A stretch of DNA of 43,391 nt. Source: Patescibacteria group bacterium. Lineage in GTDB: Bacteria; Patescibacteriota; Minisyncoccia; Phycocordibacterales; Phycocordibacteraceae. The stretch's first letter is position 1. Every line of letters starts with the position of its first letter. Location: contig JAGWYL010000006.1 of NCBI GenBank assembly GCA_018969385.1, positions 1-43,391 of the forward strand, read 5' to 3'. Of the stretch, positions 23,900-32,694 are shown piece by piece. The notes under the pieces are model-generated. The model did no database searches. It was not told where the DNA came from and saw only the letters and a list, made by a program, of their open reading frames with translations. Position numbers and translations under genes: made by a program.

Positions 23900-25369
23900 C
23901 TACCCGCGCGGCCGCATGAGCGGAAAAATCTGTCCCTCACGTATCGATACGCCTTCGAGAAAGGCGAAAAGGCGTTCGGAAACGCCAAATCCGAACGAGG
24001 GCGGCATACCATACTCGAGCGCTTCGACGTACTCGGCGTCCGGCATCTGCGCCTCCTCGTCACCGGCATCCCGCAACTCGCCCTGATGCCTGAAACGCTC
24101 GGCCTGATCTACGGGGTCATTTAATTCGCTGAACCCTTTCCCGATCTCGCTACCGGCAAGCATGACTTGAAAACGTTCGACGACGCGCGGGTCGTTCGGA
24201 TCTTTCTTCGCGAGCGGCTCGAGATATACCGGCACGTGTATGAGAAAGCCAGGGCCGGCGATTTCCTTGCGAACCTTCTTCCAGAGATAATCGACGACGC
24301 GGCCGATGCCTCGTTCGTCTCCATCATAGGCGGGTTCATATTTCTTCATGAGCGCGCAAGACTCCGCTTCGGAATAATCCCCAACATCGCGCGGATCGAA
24401 CCCGTACTTCTCCTGCATGAGCGCACAAAAGTCGTACGTCTCCCATTCGTGACCGAGGTCAATCGCAACATCTTTTATGGTGAAGACACGTGTACCGTAT
24501 ACCTCGTCCGCGATGGTGCGGTATAGATCGCGGATCATCTCCATGCCCTGCCGATAATCCTTATAGGCCTCGTAGAACTCGAGTTGCGTGTAGTCCTGTG
24601 CATGTTCCGCACTCATGCCCTCATTGCGGAAAATACGTCCGATTTCGAACACTTTTGGGAGCCCGGCGACCATGAGCCGTTTCTGCCAGAGCTCCCCGGC
24701 GCTGATTCGCAAGTACACATCGATGTCGAGTGCGTTGTGATGCGTCCTAAACGGGGTAGCCTCCGCGCCGCCGGTCGTGGTTTCCAGAACCGGTGTCTCA
24801 ACCTCGACAAAATCGCGGTCGAGGAGGTACGAACGAATGACATTCCAGAACTTGGAACGACGCCGAATGCGATCTGCCGTTTCACCCGAGAGGAGAATGT
24901 CGAGATAGCGTTTCCGGTACCGTTCGTCCTCGTCCTTGAGACCATACCACTGGTCAGGAATCGGCAGGATTGATTTGGCGAGCATGCGCCATGACCGAAC
25001 CTCCACGCTCGGTTGACCGCGCTTGGTCGTGAACGCGATGCCCGATAGCTCGATGAAATCCCCGACATCCGCGTCCTTCAGGAACAGTTCGAACACATCA
25101 TCTCCGAGTGTGTCCTTCTTCAGGAACCCCTGTGTCTTTCCCGTGCCGTCGACGATATCTATAAAAATGGAGCCGCCGTGTTCGCGGAATGAGATGATAC
25201 GGCCATCGAGCGTCACGACCTCGCCACTCTCGGCAAGTGCCGCATGGTTTTCCAGAAAGCGCGCGATGTCATGCGTGCGAGCGGCATGAACCGGATATGG
25301 ATCCATGCCCGCTTCGCGGAGCCGTGCAAGCTTGGCAAGTCGCTCGTTCCTGATATCTTCAAGTGCCAT
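23900..25369 (-). CDS. lysS: Lysyl-tRNA synthetase, class II
   Basis: Charges tRNA-Lys. The 489-residue protein has an N-terminal OB-fold anticodon-binding domain (VVTLDGRIISFREHGGSIF) and a class II core with motif 1 region KFWNVIRSYLLDRDFVEVET, motif 2 FEIGRIFRNEGMS and motif 3 GMPPSFGFGVSERLFAFLEG. Length is normal for LysS. Codon use is noticeably less GC-rich than most neighbours, which may reflect transfer. No Shine-Dalgarno sequence is seen before the ATG. Confidence 0.96.
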   Translation of the reverse strand: MALEDIRNERLAKLARLREAGMDPYPVHAARTHDIARFLENHAALAESGEVVTLDGRIISFREHGGSIFIDIVDGTGKTQGFLKKDTLGDDVFELFLKDADVGDFIELSGIAFTTKRGQPSVEVRSWRMLAKSILPIPDQWYGLKDEDERYRKRYLDILLSGETADRIRRRSKFWNVIRSYLLDRDFVEVETPVLETTTGGAEATPFRTHHNALDIDVYLRISAGELWQKRLMVAGLPKVFEIGRIFRNEGMSAEHAQDYTQLEFYEAYKDYRQGMEMIRDLYRTIADEVYGTRVFTIKDVAIDLGHEWETYDFCALMQEKYGFDPRDVGDYSEAESCALMKKYEPAYDGDERGIGRVVDYLWKKVRKEIAGPGFLIHVPVYLEPLAKKDPNDPRVVERFQVMLAGSEIGKGFSELNDPVDQAERFRHQGELRDAGDEEAQMPDAEYVEALEYGMPPSFGFGVSERLFAFLEGVSIREGQIFPLMRPRG

Positions 25370-25481
25370 ACGTCAGGCTGGAGGGATATATGCACATCCT
25401 ATCATGGAACGGCAAGTGTGCATGTCATACTTCCCTCGTGGCGGCATCCGGGAACGCCGCCTTACGGGAGGAGTCACGGCC

Positions 25482-25700
25482 ATGAGGGTTTTCCTGTTGC
25501 TCGTCTGCCTGATGCTCGCGCTCGGTACGCTGTTCTTCGGGTACGGACCGTTCTATCTCGAAGACGCCCTGCGCTTGTACCTGCATATCGCGTCCTGCAT
25601 CGCATTCGCGCTCGTCGTGGCGCTCGTCATACATATCGTCTTCCAGCCTCCGCCGGATGAGGCGGACTGGGAGGAGAATCCGCATAGGCACGCTCGCTAA
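25482..25700 (+). CDS. Small two-helix membrane protein, 72 aa
   Basis: Starts MRVFLLLVCLMLALGTLFFG; a second helix follows (IASCIAFALVVALVIHIVF) and then an acidic/His tail (PPPDEADWEENPHRHAR). GGGAGGAG lies 8 nt before the ATG, so the longer track start is discarded. It is flanked by divergent lysS and convergent greA. Function unknown. Confidence 0.65.
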   Translation: MRVFLLLVCLMLALGTLFFGYGPFYLEDALRLYLHIASCIAFALVVALVIHIVFQPPPDEADWEENPHRHAR

Positions 25701-25719
25701 GCGTCGCGGAAACTCGAAA

Positions 25720-25743
25720 CGGGCGCCGGGATTCCGGCGCCCG
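25720..25743. terminator. Symmetric hairpin between convergent genes
   Basis: A 10-bp stem (CGGGCGCCGG and complement) with a 4-nt loop serves the 72-aa gene (+) and greA (-). T tracts are poor on both sides, slightly better on the minus strand (GTTTCGAGTTT). Confidence 0.6.
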
Positions 25744-25771
25744 CTCTGTATCGAGCGCGACCGAAGACGGC

Positions 25772-26254
25772 CTAGCTCACTTTCTCGACGGAATACGTCT
25801 GCTTGCCGTTCGGCGTCTCGAACGTGAAGACATCGCCCTTCTTCTTGCCCATGAGCGCGGCGCCGAGGGGCGAGACGTGGGAGAGCTTGTGCGCGCGCAT
25901 GTCCGCCTCCTCGCTCCCGACGATGACGTACTCGTGCCCTTCCGAGGAGCCGTCCTTCCGTATCGTGATGTGCGAACCGAAGCCGACGACGTCCTTCTTC
26001 TTGCCGTCCGTGACTATCTTCGCGTTCTTTACGAGCTCTTCGAGCTTCCTGATGCGCTCCTCCGTCGCCGCCTGCAGTTCCCGCGCTTCCTGGTACTCGG
26101 CGTTCTCGGAAAGGTCGCCGAGCGATCTGGCGTACTCGAGGTTCTTCGCGATTTCAGTCCGACGCACGGTCTTGAGGTTCTCCAATTCTTTCACCATTTC
26201 GTCGAACTTCTCTTGCGAGACGACAGTCTCCGTATCGTTCATAACGCGGGTCAT
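25772..26254 (-). CDS. greA: Transcription elongation factor GreA
   Basis: Rescues backtracked RNA polymerase by stimulating transcript cleavage. The 160-residue frame has the N-terminal coiled coil with the acidic tip region GDLSENAEYQEA and the C-terminal FKBP-like domain ending SPLGAALMGKKKGDVFTFETP, both typical. Two ATGs are possible (26254 and 26242, MNDTETVV); neither has a Shine-Dalgarno sequence and both lie downstream of the predicted transcription start. Confidence 0.95.
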   Translation of the reverse strand: MTRVMNDTETVVSQEKFDEMVKELENLKTVRRTEIAKNLEYARSLGDLSENAEYQEARELQAATEERIRKLEELVKNAKIVTDGKKKDVVGFGSHITIRKDGSSEGHEYVIVGSEEADMRAHKLSHVSPLGAALMGKKKGDVFTFETPNGKQTYSVEKVS

Positions 26255-26274
26255 GCGAGGTGTAATGGACGCTC

Positions 26275-26302
26275 ATTGTACCTGCGCCAAGAAAGCGCGC
26301 AA
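26275..26302 (-). promoter_or_regulatory. greA promoter
   Basis: TTGCGC, a 16-nt spacer and TACAAT on the minus strand, about 20 nt before the 26254 ATG. Confidence 0.6.
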
Positions 26303-26312
26303 GGGAAACCGG

Positions 26313-27983
26313 TCATTTGAAATATTCGGGGGCGGTCTGCTCGAGTTCCGTAAAGACCTGCTGCATCACGCTCACGCCCTGCTCGCCGGAACCCGAAGGA
26401 CCGCGCTCGAGCACGACGACGAACGCGTATTTCGGGTCCTGGTACGGGAAGAACCCTTCGACCCACGCGTTGTCGTATTCGTTATTGACGCCGACCTGCG
26501 CGGTGCCCGTCTTCGCCGCGACTTCCACGTACGGGAAGTCGAGCGGCGAAGCGAGCGCGCTCGTGACGCTGAGCCGCATGCCCGCGCGCGCGACGGCGAG
26601 CGCCGAGGCGCTTGCCGGTACGCGCGTCCCTTGGACCGGCTCCCCTTCGAGCAAGGTCGGGGTGAGGAGCGTGCCGTCGTTCGCGACCGCGGCGATGGCG
26701 CGCGTGAGCTCGATGGGCGTCACCTGCACCGCATACTGCCCGATGGCCGTGTGGTACGTATCGCCGATGTTCCATGCCTTGCCGTACGCGGCCTCCTTCC
26801 ACGCGGGCGTGGGAACGAAGCCGCTGTTCTCGCCGGGAAGCGCGACGCCCGTCGCCGAATCGAACCCGAACGACTTGAACCAGTATGCGAGGCGGTCGAT
26901 GCCGAGCCCCTTTATGCCGCCGTAGCCGCCGCCGACCATGTAGAAGTACACGTCCGAAGACCACGCGATGGCCTTTTCCAGATTTTCCGTGCCGAGCACT
27001 TTCCAGTCGACGAAGATGTTCGGATGCGCGGGGTCGTACGGGTTCGGCACGCTGATGGACCCGGTATCGTTGATGGTGTAGTCCGGCGTGATGACGCCGT
27101 CCGTGAGCGCGCCTGCGGCTTCGATGGGCTTCACCACCGAGCCCGGCGTGTAGAGCCCCTGCACCGGACGGTTCAGGTATACGTGGCGCGGGTCCGTGTT
27201 GTAGAGGGCGATGGTCGAAGACGGTCCGCCGGAGGAGAGCACGTTCGAGTCGTACTGCGGATAGGAGACGAGCGCGAGCAGCTCGCCGGTGCGCACGTCC
27301 ATGATGATGCCGCCGCCGCTGTTGAAGCGCATGCGCTCCGACACCTGCTGTATGGCGTCATACATCGCCTGCTCTACGCGCGCGTCGATGGTAAGCCGGA
27401 GCGATTTCCCGTTCACCGGCGGTATCACCTTCCCCTGCGAGACGACGCGGCCGAGCGCGTCCTTCTCCACGAGCAGCGTGCCGTTCTGTCCGGCGAGGAG
27501 CGCGTTCTCCGATTTCTCGATGCCCGCGAGGCCGGTGATGTCCGTGTCGTAGTAATTCCCGTTCGAATCCTTCCGGGGATACGACACGTACCCGAGCACG
27601 TTCGAGAAGCCGGGACTCCGGTACAGGCGGCGGACGGAACCGTCGGGAAGCGCCACGTTCGTCACGAGCGGCACGCCGTTGCGGTCCGTGATGACGCCGC
27701 GGTCCGCGAAGAGCACGCTCGAATCGAGCTGGTTCTGTTCGCTTATGGCGGCATAGGACGGGCCGCGCTCTACTTCGAGATACCAGGCGCGTCCGAGAAG
27801 CCCCGCGAGGACGAGCGCGATGACGATACCGAGTCCGAGGAACGCGCCGTCCCCGATGGGACGCTCCAGCCTCCCTTCCATGTGCCCCGGCTCGAACGAA
27901 GGGAGGTTCGACGCGTCGACGAGCACTTCGTCGGGGTCTATCTCATGGAAACGGTACGTCCTCCGGATGCGGCGGCGGAACAT
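26313..27983 (-). CDS. mrdA: Penicillin-binding protein 2, elongation transpeptidase
   Basis: Class B PBP for side-wall peptidoglycan synthesis, partner of MreC and RodA. The 556-residue protein has a cytoplasmic N-terminus of about 48 residues, one membrane helix (GLGIVIALVLAGLLGRA), a PBP dimerisation domain with DRGVITDRNGVPL, and a transpeptidase domain with TPGSVVKP (SxxK), WSSDVYFY (SxD) and AKTGTAQ (KTG). It is the last gene of the mreB-mreC-mreD-mrdA series. No rodA is seen. Confidence 0.94.
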   Translation of the reverse strand: MFRRRIRRTYRFHEIDPDEVLVDASNLPSFEPGHMEGRLERPIGDGAFLGLGIVIALVLAGLLGRAWYLEVERGPSYAAISEQNQLDSSVLFADRGVITDRNGVPLVTNVALPDGSVRRLYRSPGFSNVLGYVSYPRKDSNGNYYDTDITGLAGIEKSENALLAGQNGTLLVEKDALGRVVSQGKVIPPVNGKSLRLTIDARVEQAMYDAIQQVSERMRFNSGGGIIMDVRTGELLALVSYPQYDSNVLSSGGPSSTIALYNTDPRHVYLNRPVQGLYTPGSVVKPIEAAGALTDGVITPDYTINDTGSISVPNPYDPAHPNIFVDWKVLGTENLEKAIAWSSDVYFYMVGGGYGGIKGLGIDRLAYWFKSFGFDSATGVALPGENSGFVPTPAWKEAAYGKAWNIGDTYHTAIGQYAVQVTPIELTRAIAAVANDGTLLTPTLLEGEPVQGTRVPASASALAVARAGMRLSVTSALASPLDFPYVEVAAKTGTAQVGVNNEYDNAWVEGFFPYQDPKYAFVVVLERGPSGSGEQGVSVMQQVFTELEQTAPEYFK

Positions 27984-27991
27984 GGAGCGGA

Positions 27992-28285
27992 TCAGCGCGG
28001 CAAGGCGCGAAGCGGCTCGGTAGCGAGGCCGCCGATGAGCCTGCGGTGCGTAAAGCGCCGGAGCGCATAGACCGCGAGCATGATGCCGACGCCCGTGAGC
28101 GTGCCGACGGGGAGCGGCGCGGCGAAAAGCGGCGACGTGCGCGAGACCAAGTCCGCGAAGATGCCGAGCGCGACGGCCGAACCGGTGAAGGAGAACTCAG
28201 CGGCAAGGAGCGCGAGGAACGTGACCGGCCAGGGGAACCAGAGTGCGGAAAGGAAGGCGAATGCGAGCGCGAGGAAGGCTTTCAT
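27992..28285 (-). CDS. mreD: MreD-like shape-determining membrane protein
   Basis: A 97-residue hydrophobic protein, shorter than usual MreD (about 160 aa). It has about three to four membrane segments starting FLALAFAFLSALWFPW and a basic tail. The assignment rests mainly on position between mreC and the PBP2 gene and on hydropathy. Its start overlaps the mreC stop by 4 nt (ATGA). Confidence 0.7.
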   Translation of the reverse strand: MKAFLALAFAFLSALWFPWPVTFLALLAAEFSFTGSAVALGIFADLVSRTSPLFAAPLPVGTLTGVGIMLAVYALRRFTHRRLIGGLATEPLRALPR

Positions 28286-29085
28286 GGCGCGGGATACGAG
28301 ACGAGCGAGAGCCAGGTGAGCGAGAACGGATTCGCCACGCCCTGCACGAGGTATGAGACGGACGTGCTCTCGGGATTGTTCGTGACCGCGGCAATGGTGC
28401 CGATGGGCCGCAGGCCGCCGTAGGAGAAGTACACCGCATCCCCCTTCGCGAAGAGCGGCCCCGAAAGCGAGCGCGGCAGCGAGAACGAGAAGCCGCCCGC
28501 GCCGGTGCCGGTAAGCGTCGCGGGCGTCCTTGACGCGCCCACGAGGACCGAGGTCTTCGTCCCCGACGAAGAGAAGAGCGCGATGCGCGCGAAGCGTCCG
28601 TCGACGGACGTGACGGTCCCGACGGGCGTGCCGCCGTCCGCAAGCGCGAGCTCACCGTCCGCGACCGACACGCCGTCGCCGACTTCGACGACGAGCGAAT
28701 CGTAGGGCGCCATCGGCGGGCGGATGAGCACGGACGCGAGCATGCCCGGAGGGAATGCCGGCAACCCGCCTTCGTGGCGGGTGAGGTCCGTAAGCTGCGC
28801 TGCGAGCGTATCACGCTCTTCCGTCACGGACGCGAGCTCTTGAGCGAGCGCATCCCGTTCGCCCGAGAGCGCGGTGCGGTCCGCGAAGAGCGCGGCGAGG
28901 CCGGACACGCCGTTCGCGGCGGCCGTACCGACCTGCGCGATGGGCGCGACCGCGAAGAGGAACGAGCCGGGCAAGGCGAAGCGCCACAGCACGACAAGCG
29001 CAACGACGAGCGCGAGCGCCGCGAACCGCAGTGCAACGGCGGGCGGGATGAACCGCCTAGGTTTCCGAAATAACCGCGTCCTCAT
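28282..29085 (-). CDS. mreC: Cell shape-determining protein MreC
   Basis: A 267-residue bitopic protein: basic start, one helix (ALRFAALALVVALVVLW), a coiled coil (RDALAQELASVTEERDTLAAQL) and the two-barrel external domain with DSLVVEVGDGVSVADGELA. It links MreB to the wall enzymes. The ATG at 29085 lies within the end of mreB (29-nt overlap); the track start at 29199 is out of frame in mreB and rejected. Confidence 0.9.
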   Translation of the reverse strand: MRTRLFRKPRRFIPPAVALRFAALALVVALVVLWRFALPGSFLFAVAPIAQVGTAAANGVSGLAALFADRTALSGERDALAQELASVTEERDTLAAQLTDLTRHEGGLPAFPPGMLASVLIRPPMAPYDSLVVEVGDGVSVADGELALADGGTPVGTVTSVDGRFARIALFSSSGTKTSVLVGASRTPATLTGTGAGGFSFSLPRSLSGPLFAKGDAVYFSYGGLRPIGTIAAVTNNPESTSVSYLVQGVANPFSLTWLSLVSYPAP

Positions 29086-30106
29086 CGATGAAAAAGTCAC
29101 GGAACCGTTTCGGGTCTTCCGTGATGATGCCCGTCCCGCGCACCACCGCGGTGAGCGGGTCCTGCACGATATGCACCGGCACGCCGAGCATCTTCTCAAG
29201 GAGCCGCGGGAGGCCGCGAAGCAGGGCGCCGCCGCCGAAGATGAAGACGCCGCGCTCGAGGATGTCGGAGAGGAGTTCGGGCGGCGTGCGCTCGATGACC
29301 TGCTTCAGCTGCTCCATGAGCGTATCAAGCGACGGCCCGAGCGCCTCGCGTATGTGCGAATCCGTGAGGAGAATCTCGCGCGGCAGGCCCGTCGCGAGGT
29401 CGCGGCCGCGTATGGCGCGCTCGAGCGGCGTCGCCAAGGGAAGCACCGCACCGATGGCGAGCTTCGCCTCCTCCGCCGTCCGCTCCCCTATCGCGAGCTG
29501 GAATTCGCTGCGTACGAATTCGGAGATGTTGTCATTGAAGCGGTCGCCCGCGACCTGCGACGAGACGGACGAGACGACGCCCGAGAGCGAGAGCACGGCG
29601 ATGTCCGTCGTGCCGCCGCCGATGTCGAGCACCATCGTGCCGACCGGCTCCTGGATGGGCAGCTTCGCGCCGATGGCGCCCGCCACCGCTTCCTCGACGA
29701 TGTAGACTTCGCGCGCGCCCGCGGCGGCGGCGGCGTCGCGCACGGCGCGGCTCTCCACGTTCGTGACGCCGGTCGGCACGCCGACGACGACGCGCGGACC
29801 GAAGAGCTTCGAGCGATCGTTGTGCGCCTTGTTGATGAGGTATGAGAGCAATTCTTCCGTGACCTCGAAATCGGAGATGACGCCGTGCGAGAGCGGACGC
29901 ACGACCCGGATGTGCGGCGGCGCCTTGCCGAGCATGGGCTTCGCGTCCCTGCCGACGGCGACGACGCGATTCGTCTTCTCGTTCACCGCCACGATGGACG
30001 GTTCCGTGAGCATGATGCCGCGCCCGCGCACGTACACGAGCGTATTGGCGGTACCGAGATCGATACCGATGTCGTGGGAGAAGAGGTTGCCGAATCGCTC
30101 CGCCAT
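29057..30106 (-). CDS. mreB: Rod shape-determining protein MreB (copy 1)
   Basis: Bacterial actin that guides side-wall synthesis under the membrane. The 349-residue protein has the actin-fold phosphate loops HDIGIDLGTANTLVYV and VLDIGGGTTDIAVLSL, the linking VVVGVPTGVTNVE and the adenosine-site FGGGALLRGLPRLL. Its start follows the proS stop by 3 nt and it heads the mreBCD-mrdA set, so it is the main elongation MreB. A second MreB gene lies at 34719. Confidence 0.96.
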   Translation of the reverse strand: MAERFGNLFSHDIGIDLGTANTLVYVRGRGIMLTEPSIVAVNEKTNRVVAVGRDAKPMLGKAPPHIRVVRPLSHGVISDFEVTEELLSYLINKAHNDRSKLFGPRVVVGVPTGVTNVESRAVRDAAAAAGAREVYIVEEAVAGAIGAKLPIQEPVGTMVLDIGGGTTDIAVLSLSGVVSSVSSQVAGDRFNDNISEFVRSEFQLAIGERTAEEAKLAIGAVLPLATPLERAIRGRDLATGLPREILLTDSHIREALGPSLDTLMEQLKQVIERTPPELLSDILERGVFIFGGGALLRGLPRLLEKMLGVPVHIVQDPLTAVVRGTGIITEDPKRFRDFFIDEDAVISET

Positions 30107-30109
30107 ACG

Positions 30110-31372
30110 CTAGGCCGCGCGTCCCGTCGCGAGCGCGAGCACCTCTTCGCGCGTCTTCTTCGCCGTTTCCCCGCTCGCGCGTTCGACCACCTCGAACAGG
30201 TCGGAGCCGGCGGCGTCCTTCCCGACGATGACGCGCCACGGGATGCCGATGAGGTCGCTGTCCGCGAACTTCTCGCCGGCGCGCAGGTCGCGGTCGTCGT
30301 AGAGGACGGATGCGCCGTGCGCGGAAAGCTCGTCATAGAGCTCGTCCGCGTAGCGCGTCACGTCGTCGCCCTTCTTGCCGAGCGCGACGAGGTGAAGGCG
30401 GAACGGCGCCACCGCTTCGGGCCATACGATGCCCTTCTCGTCGGCGAACACCTCGACTATCGTCCCCATGATGCGCGAAGGTCCGATGCCGTAGCAGCCC
30501 ATGAGCACCGGACGGCGCTTCCCTTCCTCATCGGTGTAGGACAATCCGAGCGGTTCGGAAAAGCGCGTGCCGAGGTGGAAGATGTTGCCGACCTCTATCG
30601 CTTTCTTCTCGACCAGCCGCTCGCGGGAGAGGCCGAGCGTCGCGAGGTTCTCGTCTGACAAGACCTCCTTGTTGACGGCCAGCTTCTTCTCCTCGTCCAC
30701 GTAGATGGTGTCTTCTCCGGAATCTGAGATCGTCTGGAACTCCTCGGAGAACGGGCTGAAGATGCCTCCGGAAGCGAAGGTCACGTAGGTGTGCGCGCCG
30801 AGCCCCAGGCGTTCGAACGTCTTCACGTATGCCGTGCGCGCCTTCGCATACAGCTCCTGATGCTGCGCGTCATCCTGCGCGAACGAGTACATGTCCTTCA
30901 TCAGGAACTCCTTCCCGCGCATGATGCCGCTCTTCGCGCGCAGCTCGTTGCGGAACTTGTTCTGGAACTGGTACGCGAATATCGGAAGGTCGCGGTAGGA
31001 AGAGACGTACTCCGACATGATGCGCGTCAGCGGTTCTTCATGCGTGATGGCGAGTCCGGTCTGTCCGCCGGATTTGAATTCGGTCTTGAACCAGTTATCG
31101 ACCTTCTCGTCGTCCCAGCGGTCCGTGCGGCTCCAGAGTTCCTTGTCCTGGAGCGCGGTCATGATGAGTTCCTGGCCGCCGACGGCGTTCATCTCTTCGC
31201 GTATCACTTCCACTATCTTGTTGAGGGTGCGCAGGCCGAGCGGCAGGTACGAATACACGCCCGCCATCTCCTTATGGACGAATCCCGCGCGGATGAGAAG
31301 CTCGGCGTTCTTCGCGACCTCATCGGCAGGCGCGTTACGCCTGGTCTTCGTGAAAAGCTGTGATTGCCGCAT
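30110..31372 (-). CDS. proS: Prolyl-tRNA synthetase, short form
   Basis: Class II synthetase for tRNA-Pro. At 420 residues it lacks the YbaK-like editing insertion found in the common bacterial ~570-residue enzyme. Class II elements are present: KNAELLIRAGFVHKEMAGVY at the start, motif 2 FRNELRAKSGIMRGKEFLMKD region, motif 3 GCYGIGPSRIMG, then the anticodon-binding domain. Without the insertion, hydrolysis of mischarged Ala-tRNA-Pro would need another protein. A TATAAT box ends 10 nt before the ATG. It is co-directional and nearly contiguous with mreB. Confidence 0.95.
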   Translation of the reverse strand: MRQSQLFTKTRRNAPADEVAKNAELLIRAGFVHKEMAGVYSYLPLGLRTLNKIVEVIREEMNAVGGQELIMTALQDKELWSRTDRWDDEKVDNWFKTEFKSGGQTGLAITHEEPLTRIMSEYVSSYRDLPIFAYQFQNKFRNELRAKSGIMRGKEFLMKDMYSFAQDDAQHQELYAKARTAYVKTFERLGLGAHTYVTFASGGIFSPFSEEFQTISDSGEDTIYVDEEKKLAVNKEVLSDENLATLGLSRERLVEKKAIEVGNIFHLGTRFSEPLGLSYTDEEGKRRPVLMGCYGIGPSRIMGTIVEVFADEKGIVWPEAVAPFRLHLVALGKKGDDVTRYADELYDELSAHGASVLYDDRDLRAGEKFADSDLIGIPWRVIVGKDAAGSDLFEVVERASGETAKKTREEVLALATGRAA

Positions 31373-31382
31373 ATGTGCGCGA

Positions 31383-31412
31383 ATTATACCTGAACACTAA
31401 AAATACCGTAAA
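31383..31412 (-). promoter_or_regulatory. proS-mreBCD-mrdA operon promoter
   Basis: TTTACG, an 18-nt spacer and a consensus TATAAT on the minus strand. The -10 ends 10 nt before the proS ATG, leaving a 5' leader of only a few nt. Confidence 0.75.
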
Positions 31413-31472
31413 TCGGCCCCTCTCCCCCTGCGATCCTAGGACCCATTTGACGACTCGCGAGGAAGGAAGGAC

Positions 31473-31535
31473 GCGCGAGGAGTGACGGTTCGGAAGCGAA
31501 CTCTCCTTAGGCTTCCGAACCGTCACTCCTCGCGC
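31473..31535. repeat. Perfect 25-bp hairpin, loop GAACTCTCCTTAG
   Basis: Arms 31473-31497 and 31511-31535 are perfectly complementary, around a 13-nt loop. The inner stem TTCGGAAGC/GCTTCCGAA and the loop recur at 34622-34652. Between rseP and proS, it may act as a terminator for rseP. Flanking CCTAGGACCC and GGGTCCTAG sequences extend the symmetry. Confidence 0.85.
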
Positions 31536-31566
31536 AACCGGGCCCGCTTGAGGTCCTAGAAGGGTC

Positions 31567-32679
31567 CTAGACGAATATCTTGAAGATGTCGTGCGCCGTC
31601 ACGGCGAGCATGAGGAGAACGAGGAGCGCGAAGCCGAGCGTGTTCACGGCGCGCGTGATGCCCGGGTGGAGCGGTCGGCGTATGACCGCTTCGATGAGGA
31701 CGAAGAGCAGCCGGCCGCCGTCGAGCGCGGGCACGGGAATGACGTTGATGAGCGCGAGGTTCACCGAGATGACGGCGACGAGGGAGAGCAGGTCCGTAAA
31801 GCCCTGCGCGCTTGCCGTGCCGACGGCACCCGCGATGCCGACCGGTCCGGAAATCTGGGAGAAGTCCGCATGACCCGTGACGATGCCCGCGAAGAATTCA
31901 TAGAGGCCGAGGGATGTCGCTTTCGTCACGTACCAGGTCGTCTGCGCGCCCTCGGTGACGGCCGCGGGAAACGAAAGCGGGACGGTCCCGATGGTGGCGA
32001 CGCCGAGTCCTATCGCGGGGCGTGCCGGGTCCGAAACGATGACCCCCGGTTCCGGAACGAGCGTGACGTCCTTCACGGCGCCGTTGCGGAGGACGGAAAT
32101 CGCGATGGGCGCCTGCGCCGTGTCGCTTGAGACGAACACGGTGAAGGAGTCCGGCGTCGCCTCCGCGTACGTCTTGCCCGCGTAGGAGGCGGACTCGATG
32201 ATGTCGCCCGCGGCAAGGCCCGCGGATGCCGCGGGCGATGCCGGAAGCACGGTGGCGACCGCGAGCCGCGCGTCGTGCGCGAGCGTCGCTTCGGCGGGAG
32301 AGAGGGCGCGCGGCGTACCAACGAGCAGGATGAACGTGAAGAGGAGGAACGCGAACAGCATGTTCATCGCGATGCCCGCGACGAGCACGAGCACCTGCAC
32401 CGCGCGCGGCTTGTCCGTGAACGCGCGCCCCGCGGACGGATGCGCGTCCGCGTCGCGCGCTTCGCTGTCCTCGCCGTAGATGCGGACGAACCCGCCGAAC
32501 GGAAGCCAGTTCAGCGTGTACTCCGTATCGCCGCGCACGCCGAGCGAAAGCGCCTTCGGCGGGTAGCCGATGCCGAATTCGTCGACGCGCATGCCGGCAA
32601 GCTTCGCGACGACGAAATGCCCGAACTCGTGCACCAGGATGAGCGCGACGAGTACGAGGATGAGGATGAGGACTTCCAT
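31567..32679 (-). CDS. rseP: Site-2-type zinc metalloprotease, RseP-like
   Basis: Intramembrane protease of the M50 family that cuts membrane-bound substrates such as anti-sigma factors. The 370-residue protein has the zinc motif HEFGH in its first helix (LVALILVHEFGHFVVAKLAG), a PDZ domain in the external loop (about 130-230), and the second metal motif NVIPVPALDGGRL near the end. Four membrane helices are visible. It follows frr on the same strand with a 15-nt gap. Its substrate is unknown and no sigma/anti-sigma pair is in the window. Confidence 0.93.
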   Translation of the reverse strand: MEVLILILVLVALILVHEFGHFVVAKLAGMRVDEFGIGYPPKALSLGVRGDTEYTLNWLPFGGFVRIYGEDSEARDADAHPSAGRAFTDKPRAVQVLVLVAGIAMNMLFAFLLFTFILLVGTPRALSPAEATLAHDARLAVATVLPASPAASAGLAAGDIIESASYAGKTYAEATPDSFTVFVSSDTAQAPIAISVLRNGAVKDVTLVPEPGVIVSDPARPAIGLGVATIGTVPLSFPAAVTEGAQTTWYVTKATSLGLYEFFAGIVTGHADFSQISGPVGIAGAVGTASAQGFTDLLSLVAVISVNLALINVIPVPALDGGRLLFVLIEAVIRRPLHPGITRAVNTLGFALLVLLMLAVTAHDIFKIFV

Positions 32680-32694
32680 GAACGCGTATCCTCG

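Noticed and set aside
25803-28070. 755-aa plus-strand ORF
   Set aside because: Arg/Glu/Asp/Val-rich antisense shadow of greA and mrdA; those genes have clear family motifs on the minus strand.
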